NCBI GenBank assembly: GCA_014825775.1
Contig: MVAQ01000021.1
Coordinates: forward strand, 62,001-126,000
Direction: 5' to 3'
Source of the DNA: Krasilnikovozyma curviuscula
Lineage: Eukaryota > Basidiomycota > Tremellomycetes > Cystofilobasidiales > Mrakiaceae
Length of the DNA stretch: 64,000 nucleotides
Shown here: one piece after another, positions 48,741 to 60,892 of the stretch
Layout of the letters: each line of letters opens with the position of its first letter
Position numbering within the stretch: the first letter of the stretch is position 1
Notes under the pieces: model-generated
Databases searched by the model: none
Told to the model about the DNA's origin: nothing
Seen by the model: the letters and a program-made list of their open reading frames with translations, nothing else
Translations under genes and position numbers: made by a program

Positions 48741-51192
48741 CTACAGTTTCTCCTGTTTACCACTGTTGTTGTAGAGAGGAATGTCCTTCTCGGAGGCCTT
48801 AGCCTTGGCTTCCTTCGACTGGTTCTGTTTGGCGACTGCGTAAACAACTGGAGGTCAAGGTAGTACGGCGTGTCAGCGAAGTATCTACAGTAGTAAAAGA
48901 ACAAGAAAATGTACTCACTACCGGCGAAAAAACCAGTCATGATGGAGGTAACGGATGAGAAGGTGACGGGGTCACCGAAGAAGATGAGGCCTGAAGCTGC
49001 GACTGGGAGCTTGTTGAGGGCACCAACCATAGAGTAGGTAGTGGATCTGAGGAAAGAACACGGTGCAATTTCGCGTCAAAACTGAAGGGAGGATGGAGAT
49101 AGGCCAATTTCAAACTCACGAAGTCACTCTGACACACCACGCAGTTGAGTAACTAATGAACACAGCCGCAGCACCAGAGAACGCGATCGAGAACAATAAG
49201 AAAGTCCTCGTCTCAGCAGGGAAGTTTCTGGCTAAGGACTCGGTGCCCCAGTCTTCGAGGATAATGGACGCAAGGACGAGAATGGGGATCGACAAGAGGT
49301 TGTTGTACATCATGGTGTCCCAGTCTTTGAAGCCTGTGACCTTGATTCTTTTACGCATCGAGAGGACCTGAAGCAATTAAAATCAAAAGAGCAAGTCATT
49401 AGTCTTCCGGAATTCAGGTAGATGAAATAATACTAAGGAGGACTAACGTAGGCAGCGGTCGTGAAGCAGTTGATGAACATCCAGATGTAACCAGAGTTGA
49501 ACCCAGTAGCTTTTCCGGCGATTGGAATCTCAGATCCAGTGATAGGATCAATAGCAGCCAAGGCCGTTCCGGAGCTGAAGAAGGAGAGATAGATGTTAGT
49601 TTTAACTGGTAGTGTAACCTGAGGAGAACGACAAGTGAACTCACAAGCCGGCGATCGTGTCAGAGATATCTGACCATCCAGCAATCATTGATGAAAGGAC
49701 CTAATCAGATGCAATTGGGGAAAGATTTTCAGGTCAAAGCTGTAGCTATAATGACATGCCCAGGTCGAATAACTCACCATAAGGACGAAAGAGCACAGAG
49801 TCAAAGAAGTGACAGCTCCACCGAACCAGATAACTTCACCGTAAGCCTAAAAATAACCTCCCCTTAGATACAAAATTATAGTGACAGGTGTTCAGATTGA
49901 CACAGCTTACAATGAGAATGATGGCCAAGTTCTTGAAGACGGTGTAGACAGGAATGGACAAGAATTGCTACATCATAAAGCCCACAATAAATCAGCAACT
50001 CTGCTCGATAAAAGAAGTAGTATGTATAATGAAGGACTGATAATGCACTCACAAGGGACTTTGATCCCGTGTAGATGACACCGACCAACAGAGCAGAAAT
50101 TGGGAACCAGTTTTTAGCGTCCTTCATGTCGAAATCACGGAACGTGATCATTCCAAGCTTCTTAGCGCTGTTTTACCACAACGGACACCCATCAGCCAAA
50201 ATATCAGAGACCATTTTGTAGTGGGAAAGCGTATGTGCAATGGGGGTCTCGTAGGGTGAACTCACATGAAGACTGCTCCAACGCAGACCGCGCTCTGGAT
50301 CGTCAACAGGAGGAATGTCATGGAGAAATCTTTGCCTGACACACAGTACTGGTCATATATGAGAGTTTCAGTCAGAGTCATTCGACAGAGAAGAAGTAAT
50401 GAGCTTGGGTCTCATGGTGATGGTGATACGAAGCCGAAAAAGGGGGAGGACCGACCTTGTTCACAACCGTCATGAGGATGGAAGCACCACAGTACGCCAG
50501 GATAGGATACGCTACAAAAGAAAAAAGAACACAGCAGTCAGGACCAGTTTCAATCGTCTCATTGAAAGGCATACAGGAAAGCCATCGCCCCAGACAGCAA
50601 ATGCGGTCCCCTGGCCAACGTGTCGAGCACACCTGTTCTGTACGTGTCACCTATCCCTTCAAACTCTCTGCGCTTACTGAAGCACACAGAGAAGTAGAGC
50701 AACTTCTCCTCATTCAATCTGGGTTTACGTTCCATTCAAAGCTAACGTTGTTTTGGGGCAGTAGCACCAGCAATCGTAGCAGCGGAGAGCGGAAAGACTG
50801 AGACCTGATTCCTCCTGTCCCTTGACACTTATGGGCTCCTTCGCATCAACGCAGAGGGAAGAATCCCTTTTCTATGTTGTTCATCAACTTGAGAAAGCCC
50901 TGTAGAAATGACAGCCTCCCATCCGTAGTCACTCTTCCCTTTTCTCATCTGAAACACGTCCTACGGCTGCAACAGCTGCAAAATCGTCCATCGGGTCGCA
51001 AACGCGTAGAAGGAAAGACTCACCAGGGTTAGTCGGAGGCAATTCAGATTCTTTCCTCGTCGAGATGCTCGCCTGACGGAGCTCTTCCTCCTGCTTGAGG
51101 GCTAACTCAGTCAAGTTGACCTGCGACACTCGAGGGGAGGCCGTGCGGCTCGCTTCGTTCAGGTAAGGCGACGCCTTGGGGGAGGAGGCCAT
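48741..51192 (-). CDS. VRG4: Golgi GDP-mannose transporter
   Basis: A nucleotide-sugar transporter that exchanges GDP-mannose for GMP across the Golgi membrane, supplying mannosylation and, in encapsulated yeasts, capsule synthesis. The first exon (51192-51024) encodes a cytosolic Ser/Glu-rich N-terminus. A 511-nt intron follows. Then come the helices: [145 protein letters not shown], and finally [16 protein letters not shown] with the GALNK motif that binds GDP-mannose in Vrg4. The C-terminus is [14 protein letters not shown]... ending GKQEKL, stop at 48741. Basidiomycete yeasts can carry two such genes (GMT1/GMT2); I cannot tell which this is. Confidence 0.92.
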
Positions 51193-51691
51193 CGTTCTGG
51201 GTGAGAGGGGGTTTGAAATATAAGGGGGAAGATGTTAGGGTGAATCGATTTGCTGGGGTGAAATCGGTTAGTGGACAGCACGAAAAAAAGTTCGCAGCGT
51301 TCGACGCGGAAGGAAAAGCGCGCCACAGTACTGCGTTTTATTATTCAGTGTTTATTTTTTTCAGCAGGACAGGGTCGTCATCATTCCAACCGAGCCTGTC
51401 TCAAATGAAACAAGGTGTGAGGTGAACATGCATTTCTATCTCTCAGCACAAAGCTGTTTGCTCGCCATGCAACACTATTCGGATAGTCCAAGCTGAGGAA
51501 CCGATCAACAACAGTGCGCCGTTGCTTTTCACTCTAAGCAGAAGAAACGCGGTAAGGACACAGCTTCAATCCCAGATAGAGATTAATAGAAGCAAAAGAC
51601 GGATGGCAGAAATTCATTTAAAGCAAAAAGAAGACAATATATAGGGGGTCATAAAGTTGCGTTACACATTTGAAGTGTCCATGTACATATT
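51193..51691. other. Intergenic region
   Basis: About 500 nt, promoter of the GDP-mannose transporter and 3' flank of the Rho1 GEF. Nothing recognised. Confidence 0.5.
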
Positions 51692-54600
51692 CTATCGCCA
51701 GCCATTGCTGTAACCGTCCTGATCATACCCTTGAGAAGCCTGCTGAGGCTGGTGTGGGTACGACGGCTGGTACTGCTGTTGCTGGCTGTGAAGCTGCGGG
51801 GGACCACCAACGTACCCACCATACATCGACTGAGAAGACTGCGATGTCTGGATCGAGGGATAAAGCGATTGGTTCACTAAGCCATTAAGGGTAGTGTTTT
51901 GTGTGAGAGAAGGCGCGGGTGCGCTCATTGCTGGGTAGGGAGCACTGATGGATCCATAAGCTCCCTGGCGAGGTGGGACGGGTGTGTTGATGAAAGGTGG
52001 AACGTTGGAATACGGTTGTGCGTTGTAAACCGAAGCAGAAGAGGTGATTGTGGTGGAAGCAAAGCTGGGGTTTCGATCAAGAGAGGATCCAGCGAGGTTC
52101 ATGTTGTGTTGTTGAGCGCCGTAAGAGATTGGTGCCAGAGGGTCGTCGAGAAGGATAGTTGGTTGAAGTTCATATACCATCTGAGCAATTCCTTTCTTTC
52201 CAGCACCAGCAGCAGAGGGATCATCGGAAACTACGTGAACTCTTGGCTCCGTCGTCAAGCTCTCGGTGCCTTTCATTAAGCCCTGAGTTTCGGAGTGCTG
52301 GTTACATCAAGAACATTAGTTTCATGGCGTGTTTCAAAATGATTAACGAAGTCTAGTACTGACTGTCTTGTTAACTCCACTGCCATCCCAAACACAACGA
52401 ATGTCGTTGCCCGCAATGATCTGAACCAACTTGCCATTGTGGATGTGACGGACTTCGATAAAGTTCCAGGAGAAAAGCATGAAGTGCGGTGGGTGGAAAG
52501 CAACGCTATTTGGTCGTGTCTCCCATTCAATCGGCTTGTAGTCTCTGGATGGTTCACCGTGTTGCTGGACGTAAAAGCCGAAAGCTGGCGGGTAAAGAGG
52601 TTGTCAGCTTTCGATGCTCAATTTGCTGAAAACACCAAAATATAAATATAAATGAACTGACTGTTGTATACCAGCAAAAATTCTGATTCAGTGCTCCTGT
52701 ACATTCCCAGCGGCTGAGCGTTGTCACAGCGTCTCGCGAGCGCCGCAACGGCTGAGTTTTCCTTAACTTTTTGAGGAAAGAAGATCGGGATAGTGCCGCC
52801 TTGAAGATTGGAAAGATCCATGATTTCAAATCCTTTCGCACAGACAATGGCCATCTTGGCTTTGAGGAAATGAATGAGCTTGGCGTCCGACGGGATGAAG
52901 AAGTCCTGTGGGTATGAAAGACGAAACGGTCAGCCACGACAGCGACCAAAGTCATCATAACAGAAGGTTCTGACCTTGAACACTCTGAAACTAGTACCGC
53001 CACTCCTGCTTCCTACACCAAACATCCTCCTTCCTGAATCCGCCCTCGCGTCGACCGGAATCGGCTCCAGCACTCTGAACACACTATCCATCTGCTTTTT
53101 CTTCATATAGGCAACCAGAGTGCGTCCTGCAAGTTGACCGACACTGAAGAAAAGGACGTTCGCTGTTCCGGATAATCGTTCCGGACCACGAGATGGGTGA
53201 GCAGCAGATGTCGAGGAAGGAACGAGAGCTTCGAGCTGGTAGGCGAATAGTGACTATAATCAAAGCGACAGATGGCAGTAAGAATTTCAGCCCGAGGATT
53301 GCTCAGATATGCCAATTACTCACATGGTCTGCAAGAACCAGGAACATGGAGAAGTCTTCCAACACAGCACACTGCATGACATTCTTGACGTGCAGCACTT
53401 TACTGAACGAGGTGACATGACCCTTCATTCCGATCCAAACACCTTCTTCGCATCCTATAGCAATGAGTTCCCTTTTATCACTTGTCCTGAATGGTACTGA
53501 GCAGGTAACTTGCCCCGAGAAGGTGCTGGCTTCGGCAGTACGAGCTGTTGGCGGGGTGTATGCTGATGACTTGAAAAGCGTTCCTTTGGAGACAACACCT
53601 ATCTCAAAGACCTTTGAGACAAACACTGGCGGTTAGAACTTGGTAAACAGCAGGAAAGTTGATATTCGCTTGCCTTATTTGAATCGGACACTACCTCGCG
53701 GAGAGCTTTGGCATGCTCCAGCTTCGTCTTCCAGGTGCTTCTGTCAGCATCAGACTCTGCCCAGAGAACGTATTGACCACCCATCACACCACTACCTTTG
53801 ACAGTATAGATGAATGGATACACGATCTTGGAATCGTTCTCCGGAATCCCACTTTGATCTTTGTCTCGCCGCATGGGGATGAGTCCGGCAGATTTTGAAT
53901 GTGTAAGTTGTCCTGAGAAATCACCCAGCGTGAGGAGTTCGAGAGGGATAGGCTTGTACGTCCAAGTAGCGAATGTTAGTCGGCGAAATTTCTCATCAAA
54001 AACAAGACCAGGAGAACACACCCTTTTTTGAATGACATATCGCATTTGGCCAGCATCCTTCTTGCCCTCCTTGATACGCATCGCCTTTGTAGTCACCAAG
54101 TAGTTGTCAAAAAGGATCACAAAGACCGAAACTCCGTCAGGCTGACGGAGCTGGCCTTCATGAATGAGTTGACGGATAGGGTCAAGGAGTTCGAGATCAG
54201 AGACCTGAGAATCACATTTATCAGTTACGAAAAATTCAGTTCATGCTGAAAGTGGGGCTTACAGTAGTGTCACTCAGTTTTGAATCAGATGACACCGTCA
54301 AAAGATCCTTCAAGCCCCACATCTTCACCTTGATCTGCGCTTCAGCGACGACCTTGTCACAACTAGAAGCAAACGCTTGAAGCTCCTCGGTTACTGCCTT
54401 TAGCTCCGTCGTATCACCATTGTCCTTTTCCACAATTTTTGTAACCTCTTGAAGAAGAAGGATGTATCGCAGAAGTCTGGGAATGGGTCGATTGATGAAG
54501 TCATGCATGTCCCTCCTGTTGGCTAGCCGATTTCGAGTTTGGTCCTAAAAATAAATCAGAGTTCAGAGTCAGACTTGAGCAGAAATTAAGCTAACATACT

Positions 54601-57600
54601 CTCTGCGAACTCACCTGAAAGAATGTGTCAAATGCTGGGTTGTTCATTCGCTCTCTATCAATCTTCCATTTCGCCTTCGGATAGTTCGAAGCGTATTCAC
54701 GGTAGGCATCCGTCCAGTTTAGAAGAGCATCATAGACAAGATCTGTTACTGATCCCACGGTAGGATGTTGGTCAACTTGACGTTTGCACATTCGCGCGAG
54801 GAGCTCAACGTGAATTTTCCGAATTTCTTGGAAGTTGTGGAACACCTCGTCGATAAAACGGTCAATCCTATCGGAACCTATGATCGGCGGTTTCGCCTGC
54901 CTCAAGGGAGTGACGTACATCTACAAGAGAATGTGTTTGTTTCTGACAAGTTGCGAATGTTAATAAAAATATCAGCTCACCTCCTGAATCGATTGCAGAT
55001 CCGTCACGTATTGTATTTCACCCTTAATGATCTCAAAGATGACGCTGAAAGGAAGAGAGATAGAGAAATAAAAGTGTAAGATAGGAGGAATAGGAAGAAG
55101 GGGCTAATATGATACTCACTGTTGGCGCCTTTGAACATTTTTGTCAATCAGCTCTCGTTCCTCCGGTGTGGTGATATCCTCCCAAGTCATTCCCTCGTAG
55201 ACACCTCTACCATCTCCACTCTGGAACCCAAGAAGTTTACCCTCAATAGCAAATTTCGAGATGGTCGAGGAAGCTTCAGCAATAAATTCAGCATCAATCA
55301 TGTCGCTTGGTGTTTCCTTCTGGATGGCGTCGAATAATTTGGTGTATCGGTTTAGCTGGGCGACGGGACGGCCTAAAAATCTCTTGAGGTCTCGTTGCCG
55401 TGCTTCAGGCACATGAGCAGCTCTCTGATAGATGGATCGCAACAAATGTCATCAGTAACGATCGATCAGGAAAGGGATCGTGAAAACCTCACCTCAACAA
55501 ACAACCTGAATTCTGGATTCTGGTCCATCATATCCTGCAACGCCTTCTCCCCAATCGGAAGCTTTGCCAAGTAAGCAGGATATATGTCCCTGAAATCAGC
55601 AGCCATATGGAGGAAAATATCGCCGATGCCTTGAATCACAGGTCGCTCTTCTCGTTGCCGCACTGAAAACAACTCGAGACACCGTTCATTGGCAGCTCTG
55701 ATTTCGCCAATGTTTCCAAAGACTTGACGGATGAGAGTTTCAAGTTTTTCAGGTGGTGATATGATTGGCGGGTCCGCTGCTCGTAGCGGAAGGATGAAGA
55801 GCTGTCGGAAATATATCTTTCAGTAACTAGAGAGAAACGAGAGAAGAAGCATGAGTGTTGGCGAGAAACTTACAGTTTCAATAGTCATCAAATCTTCGTG
55901 ATATTGTTCCTCAGATAAGATTGTGGTATGGATAGCTTCTTGGCGTCTAATGGCTGATGCCGACAGCGACACAAGCACGTCAGGGTCAACAGCCTCAGCC
56001 CAAGTCCTCTTCCTCTGTCGAGGTTCAATAACGGAGGTTGTGCTGTGTTGTCGAGAAAGAAGAGAGTCCTGTATTTTGTTCCAAAGATGGAAAATGTTAA
56101 TTATTGCGGCCGCCGGATGGAGGAGAGAAGAATCGCTCACCACCTGGACAGTGTAAGGGCACCTCGGAGAGTAACACTTCCCATCACCAATACAACTTGG
56201 ACTGTAACACTTCGTCAAAAGGGTCAACACCCCTGTTGGTAACTCGACGAATCCAGCTGCTCCATCGCCCTCTGACTCGTCCATGAACATGAATACATCG
56301 TCGAGTGAGTCAGTCAGAGGATTGTCGTCGAAGTCGACTTCGGTGAAAAAGAGTTGCGATTTGAGACTTCGTCCCACTTCCAGCGCAGCTCTCCGATCTT
56401 GATCATTCACTCGAACGTGTGCGGGCATAAATGACTGGATAGCGGTCTAATACAGAGACAGAGAAAGTGGAAATTAGTAGCCTGAAGCAAGTACCCAAAG
56501 CAAGCCGGTACTTACAACAACATCTCGTCCGGTAAAGGATCTCGCAAACGGTATACTTCCCTTGATGTGTTCGTTCCTATTTACCCTGTCCTTCAGCTGA
56601 ACAGCGATATTACTCAGCAACGCTGGTGTGAAGAACCGTAACATAGCCGCTCGCTCATCTTCTTCATTCATCTCACTGTCTAAGTCATCCTCATCTGGAT
56701 CTCCAAACCTGCCCTGAAGCTCGAGCTTGAGGAGTCTAGCGGTATCTTGGGTGACAGTTGACTGACCAGGTTCTTCATCCTGGTACTGCTGGTTGTGTTG
56801 GTTGCTTGACGAGGATGAGGCTGTGGCGTAAAGGTGCGAGGGGCCACCAACACCATAACCAGGATCGTAGAGTTGTTTCCCTTGGGAGGCTGGGTAGGCT
56901 GAAGATTGCTGTTGCTGGTGGTGGGAGATCGAAGACGCTACTGAAGGTGTTCGATATAAGTCCGACGAGCCCTCATGGTCATCTAAGAATGACCGCGCTG
57001 GCCTGCTTGACACAGAAGATGATCGTCTTGAGTCGATGAGTTCAGCCACATTAGTTGTATCTGAGAATCCTGGTGATGGCGTGTGACCTGGTGGTTGGAC
57101 GGAGGTGAATGAACTGGATGAATGCGGGAGGGGCGGGGGCGGTATGGGAAGTACATGTGACGGCACACTTGACAACTGAGGAGTACCATTGTATGTCTGC
57201 GGTATGGCGGGTGGGTTGGTGACTACCGGAAGCGGGGGTAGTGGTTGTGGTTGCTGTTGCAAGTAAGGTAGACTAGGGGTGTAACCATCTAGAAGCATCT
57301 GAGGAGGACCTTGACTTGGGTCATAGGGTAGATTTGGTTTGGTTAAGGGTACCGTTTGGGAGTTGTATACTGGGTAAGCGGAAGTGCCCCCGTAAGGTGC
57401 GGTTGAGGGGGGCGGGGGGACAGGAGGCGGTTGAGGTAACTTTCTGGGTACTGAAGGCAGACCTCTCGTTGGGAAAGATGTTCCTGATGTTGTTATTGGT
57501 GGTAATGGTGGTGGGGGACCCCGTTGCTGCTGCTGCTGACTTGGCGGTGAAGCGGATGGCATCATTGGCAGCGGGCGAGGGACGGTTGGAAGAGGCCGCT

Positions 57601-58151
57601 GCTGAGGCTGCTGATAACCAGATGAATAGGAATGCTGGAGATTTGATGAATAAGATCCATGATCAGATGAAGATGAGGGTCCTGCGTTGTGTCCTGGCTG
57701 TGAAACTGATCTTCCATTCTCAGCAATCATCCCACCCCCATGTACGCTGGACCCACCGCCGTTCGACACAGGATAACCCAGCTGACTCAAACCAAGCCTC
57801 TTCTCATCCGGATATTCGACATTGCCCTGTCCGTTGATCGAGGGGGGTGGACCACCGTACGAAGGAGGTTCAGCATACTGCTGGTATGAAACGCTAGAAT
57901 TTGGCTGATGCTGGGAGCTGCTGCTGGCCGTAACGGGGTTCTCTGAAAAGGTGGGTCTGTTGAGGGTGCTCATGATATCGGAGTACAGAGTGTCGATTTC
58001 CTCAGAACTGTGGGAGATGGGAATCAAAATCAGTTAAAAGCGGTACAGGCGCACGCACAGCCAGTCAGAGGTAAGTGGTCAGTCGGGTCACTCACTGAGG
58101 ATCGAGCTGCTGTTTATTTCTACCCTCATATCCTCTGCCATTCCCGTCCAT
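51692..58151 (-). CDS. ROM2: Rom2-like Rho1 guanine-nucleotide exchange factor
   Basis: Rom1/Rom2 activate Rho1 at sites of wall growth, upstream of glucan synthase and the cell-integrity MAPK cascade. Exon 1 (58151-58096) is short; exon 2 (from about 58047) gives a 500-residue Gln/Pro/Ser-rich N-terminus. A DEP domain follows (GSIPFARSFTGRDVVV, SLKSQLFFTEVDFDDNPLTD) with the fungal CYSPSCIGDGKCYSPRCP motif. Next come two DH domains in tandem: first RRQEAIHTTILSEEQYHEDL ... RDLKRFLGRPVAQLNRYTK; second VIFEIIKGEIQYVTDLQ ... MHDFINRPIPRLLRYILLLQ. A PH-like region follows (VFVILFDNYLVTTKAM, VYPFIYTV, YVLWAESDADRSTWKTKLEHA), then a CNH domain (IAIGCEEGVWIG, AKMAIVCAKGFEIMDLSN, LLVYNAFGFYV). The C-terminal tail of about 190 residues is Gln/Ser/Tyr-rich. 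The known Rom2 layout has a single DH. Confidence 0.9.
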
Positions 58152-59411
58152 TTGGAAGTGGGAAGCGCTTTTCAGGAGAAGTTTGAGGCCTGCCGAGTGC
58201 ACAGTACTCGCTCGACTGTCAGGAGGACGGAGAGATGTCACTATTTTCAGGCAGTGGGCGGCGCCACGAGAAAAACAAAACAAGGAGGATCCGGACCTGT
58301 ATGCCTAGGTTGGTGTCATTATACCAAATAAAGTGAGCTGGAATTGTACAGCAGTGCTCTCCAAGGCCTTTTTAAAATAAGTGAACTCCAAAAATACAAT
58401 ATGTGAACAGAACGCGCAACTACGCAAGCTTTCTTCCACAGTCTTGACCAGAACTAAGACAGCCGCAAACCAACTATACTATATTCAAAATCACCATCTG
58501 TTGTCCGCACTTGTCCATCGACGCTTCTTGGTCGCTGACCGCAACTGAGGCAATAATGACACAGTTGGTCCCCTGCCCTGACGTAACTCGAGCATTGACC
58601 ATTGAAACTCCTAAGGTCACATACACTAGAATCCTCCTAAATTCAGTTATCTTTGAAGATTTGAAGATCTGAAGATTTGGTGCACCTTGTCGCCCTCAGA
58701 ATCCACCTCCTACAGTTGACAAAAAATCAATCACATCGTGAATCGGAGGTCCACGATATTCTATTCAGAGCTACCAATGCAGCTGTGTACCAGTGTGCAA
58801 TACCCTCAAATTGTTTTATAAGGTGACCATAATTTGAAAATGGAATCTACCACCACCTATCAAAAAGAAAATGTGAGTTGACAGAAGAATATCAACATGG
58901 TGATCGATTAACTGTTCCCTTGAAAGACGACTCATTTCGATGTAAGGACTTTCGTGCGGCTTCAGGTGTATGGTGCCCCTAGTAAGTAGAGAAAGCTTTT
59001 CCTGCACCTTTAGATCCTAGTCTGCGATCTTGGAAGTCACGCAATAGACAGAGTTGGAAGCTCAATAACCGTTCCATCACCTTGAAGCTTTTTCGAGAGA
59101 GATGCCTCTTGCATTCTTTACCTGTTTAATTATCTGCAGTGATATCTTCGGTGACAACTCTGGAAACCGACTTAGGACTGGAGGTTGAACCATCTCAAGT
59201 AAAGGGAAGTAGAATGAGGGGGCGAAAGAAGCAGCAATAGATTTCTCCTACGCTCGTCTTGACGAATAGCAGTAGGACCATTATAGTATTTGGTACTTAT
59301 TTACTGTAATGTTTCAACAATTTGGGGTGCAGGCGTCAAATATGCAGGTGCCATCACCTTCCACCATCTGGGGCTCAAATATTGTAGAGTTGAAAGGAGT
59401 TCATCCACAAT
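58152..59411. other. Intergenic region, promoter of ROM2
   Basis: About 1.26 kb. At 58652-58678 a 9-nt unit (TGAAGATTT/C) occurs three times in tandem. Otherwise no gene, tRNA or clear element seen; a long promoter would fit a regulated gene. Confidence 0.5.
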
Positions 59412-60440
59412 CTACAAACTAGGATGCAGAGTCGAGCCAGAAAGCGGCTTCTTTTGCTTCTCCAAGGCCAACCTGACCCTTCTAAGATTCAACAACACGC
59501 TCCAAGCAGCCCAAAACACCCCAACGGGAGGAATGAGCCAGCTCAACCACCAACCCTTCCTCTGCCTCTGCCAGGTTTTATACAGTGTATGAATGGATAC
59601 CTGAAGGTCGTCTTTCGAACCAGAGTTGTCGAGGATGTGTGTTGCGTAGGCGAGCTTACTTGACAAAGGTAACTGAGAGGATATTCTTGATTTGGCAGCT
59701 TCTTCTGTCAAGGGGGGTGAGGGTGGGATGGGAGGACGTGAAAGGAGACGTTGAAGCTGGACGTCGTCAGAGCTAGATGTTTTGGGTTGAGCGTGATCAT
59801 ATTACGAGCAAGAGGAAATCAGTCTTGAACCGCGGAGAGGGAACCTTTCTCTACCGTGCATAACTCACACATATACTACAACAATCTCAGCAACCATCTT
59901 CCACATCGAAGCTTCAATCAGCAACGGAATATCGAGGATGACAATCCATTCGCCTCTGATCCAACACCGCAGTATCCCTTTGAATATTTCTCTCCTCACG
60001 AATGGGTGTATGATACCATTCAAGATTTGACGATGAGAAGGAGAGTTGAAGATGATTTGACCAAGGGCTGCTCTGTCAATTTCTCCAGACTCAGAGACGA
60101 CCGTAGAGCCGAAGTGCTGTGAGGAAAGAGCGTTAGTAGCCGACAAAATGTGATTCCTCGTCGAAGAGAAATGCACTCTCACTTTGACTACGGTATGGAA
60201 CCCAGATGTACCAGGGTTTATCGCTTCTCGAGCCAGGACATCAGCATCGATGATTGGGATATTGTATGGGGAGGAGCTGAGGATCTTAGACACCGTGCTC
60301 TTGCCAGAGGCGATTCCACCGGTCAGGCCAACAACTATAATTTAGATTACACAGAAAAGATAGATTAGTAGGTCAGTGAGTTCTCATGATGGGCGGATCT
60401 GATTCCAATCAAGAAGGTGCAAGGGGAGCCTACCTAACAT
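59412..60440 (-). CDS. CAB5: Dephospho-CoA kinase
   Basis: Catalyses the last step of coenzyme A synthesis, phosphorylating the 3'-OH of dephospho-CoA with ATP. Exon 1 is only 7 nt (60440-60434, ATGTTAG). Joined to exon 2 at 60334 it gives MLVVGLTGGIASGKST, the P-loop at the very N-terminus as in the family. Then IPIIDADVLAREA (DADxxAR motif), HFGSTVVSESGEIDRAALGQ, NGIIHPFVRREIF, VILDIPLLIEASMW, VVVYVSDDVQLQRLLSR (lid/CoA region) and LTEEAAKSRISSQLP. The C-terminus continues past the catalytic domain into a hydrophobic segment (WWLSWLIPPVGVFWAAWSVL), a likely membrane anchor as in eukaryotic forms associated with organelle membranes. Stop at 59412. Confidence 0.9.
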
Positions 60441-60892
60441 GGCCTATCAGATCTGCTGGGAATGCCTGAAGGAGCTTCGAGATAGGCTGGCCAGCTAGAA
60501 ATACCGTTAAATAAGATCAGGCTACTTGAGGTTTAGACATAATGCAAGGATTTTTGCTTTACACTGGAATATGTGGCTGCTCGACCAGGTCGTCGTGGGA
60601 AGCAGATCCGTAAGAGCCCAAACACCCAACCCTACCTCCGCTTCCACTGCATCGCCTGGTGCTTAAAGATATTTATTATTGTGATATATACACCACCTCC
60701 AATTCAAGCTTACAGAGTCAATTACAGACTCAACAGTTTCATCTTTGGCAAAGCGAGACGTTTTCACCAACTTCTATTGTACTCTTCTTTTCGCTGATGA
60801 TGCTCTTGACTACATGCATAACATAATTGTCTTTTTTATGGCCTGCTTAATCTACCGACACAATTTTCGACTCCACGTACGACAGTATCCAT
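60441..60892. other. Intergenic region
   Basis: About 450 nt upstream of the dephospho-CoA kinase gene. The open frame at 60573-60797 (plus) is basic and without recognisable domain. Nothing else seen. Confidence 0.45.

Noticed and set aside
57316..57837. 173-codon plus-strand frame
   Set aside because: Antisense of the Gln/Pro-rich N-terminus of the Rho1 GEF. The minus-strand frame is 517 codons long, spliced and domain-linked.
19041..60440. A coenzyme A biosynthesis cluster (PanE-like gene plus dephospho-CoA kinase)
   Set aside because: The two genes are nearly 39 kb apart with many unrelated genes between. Co-occurrence is probably chance.
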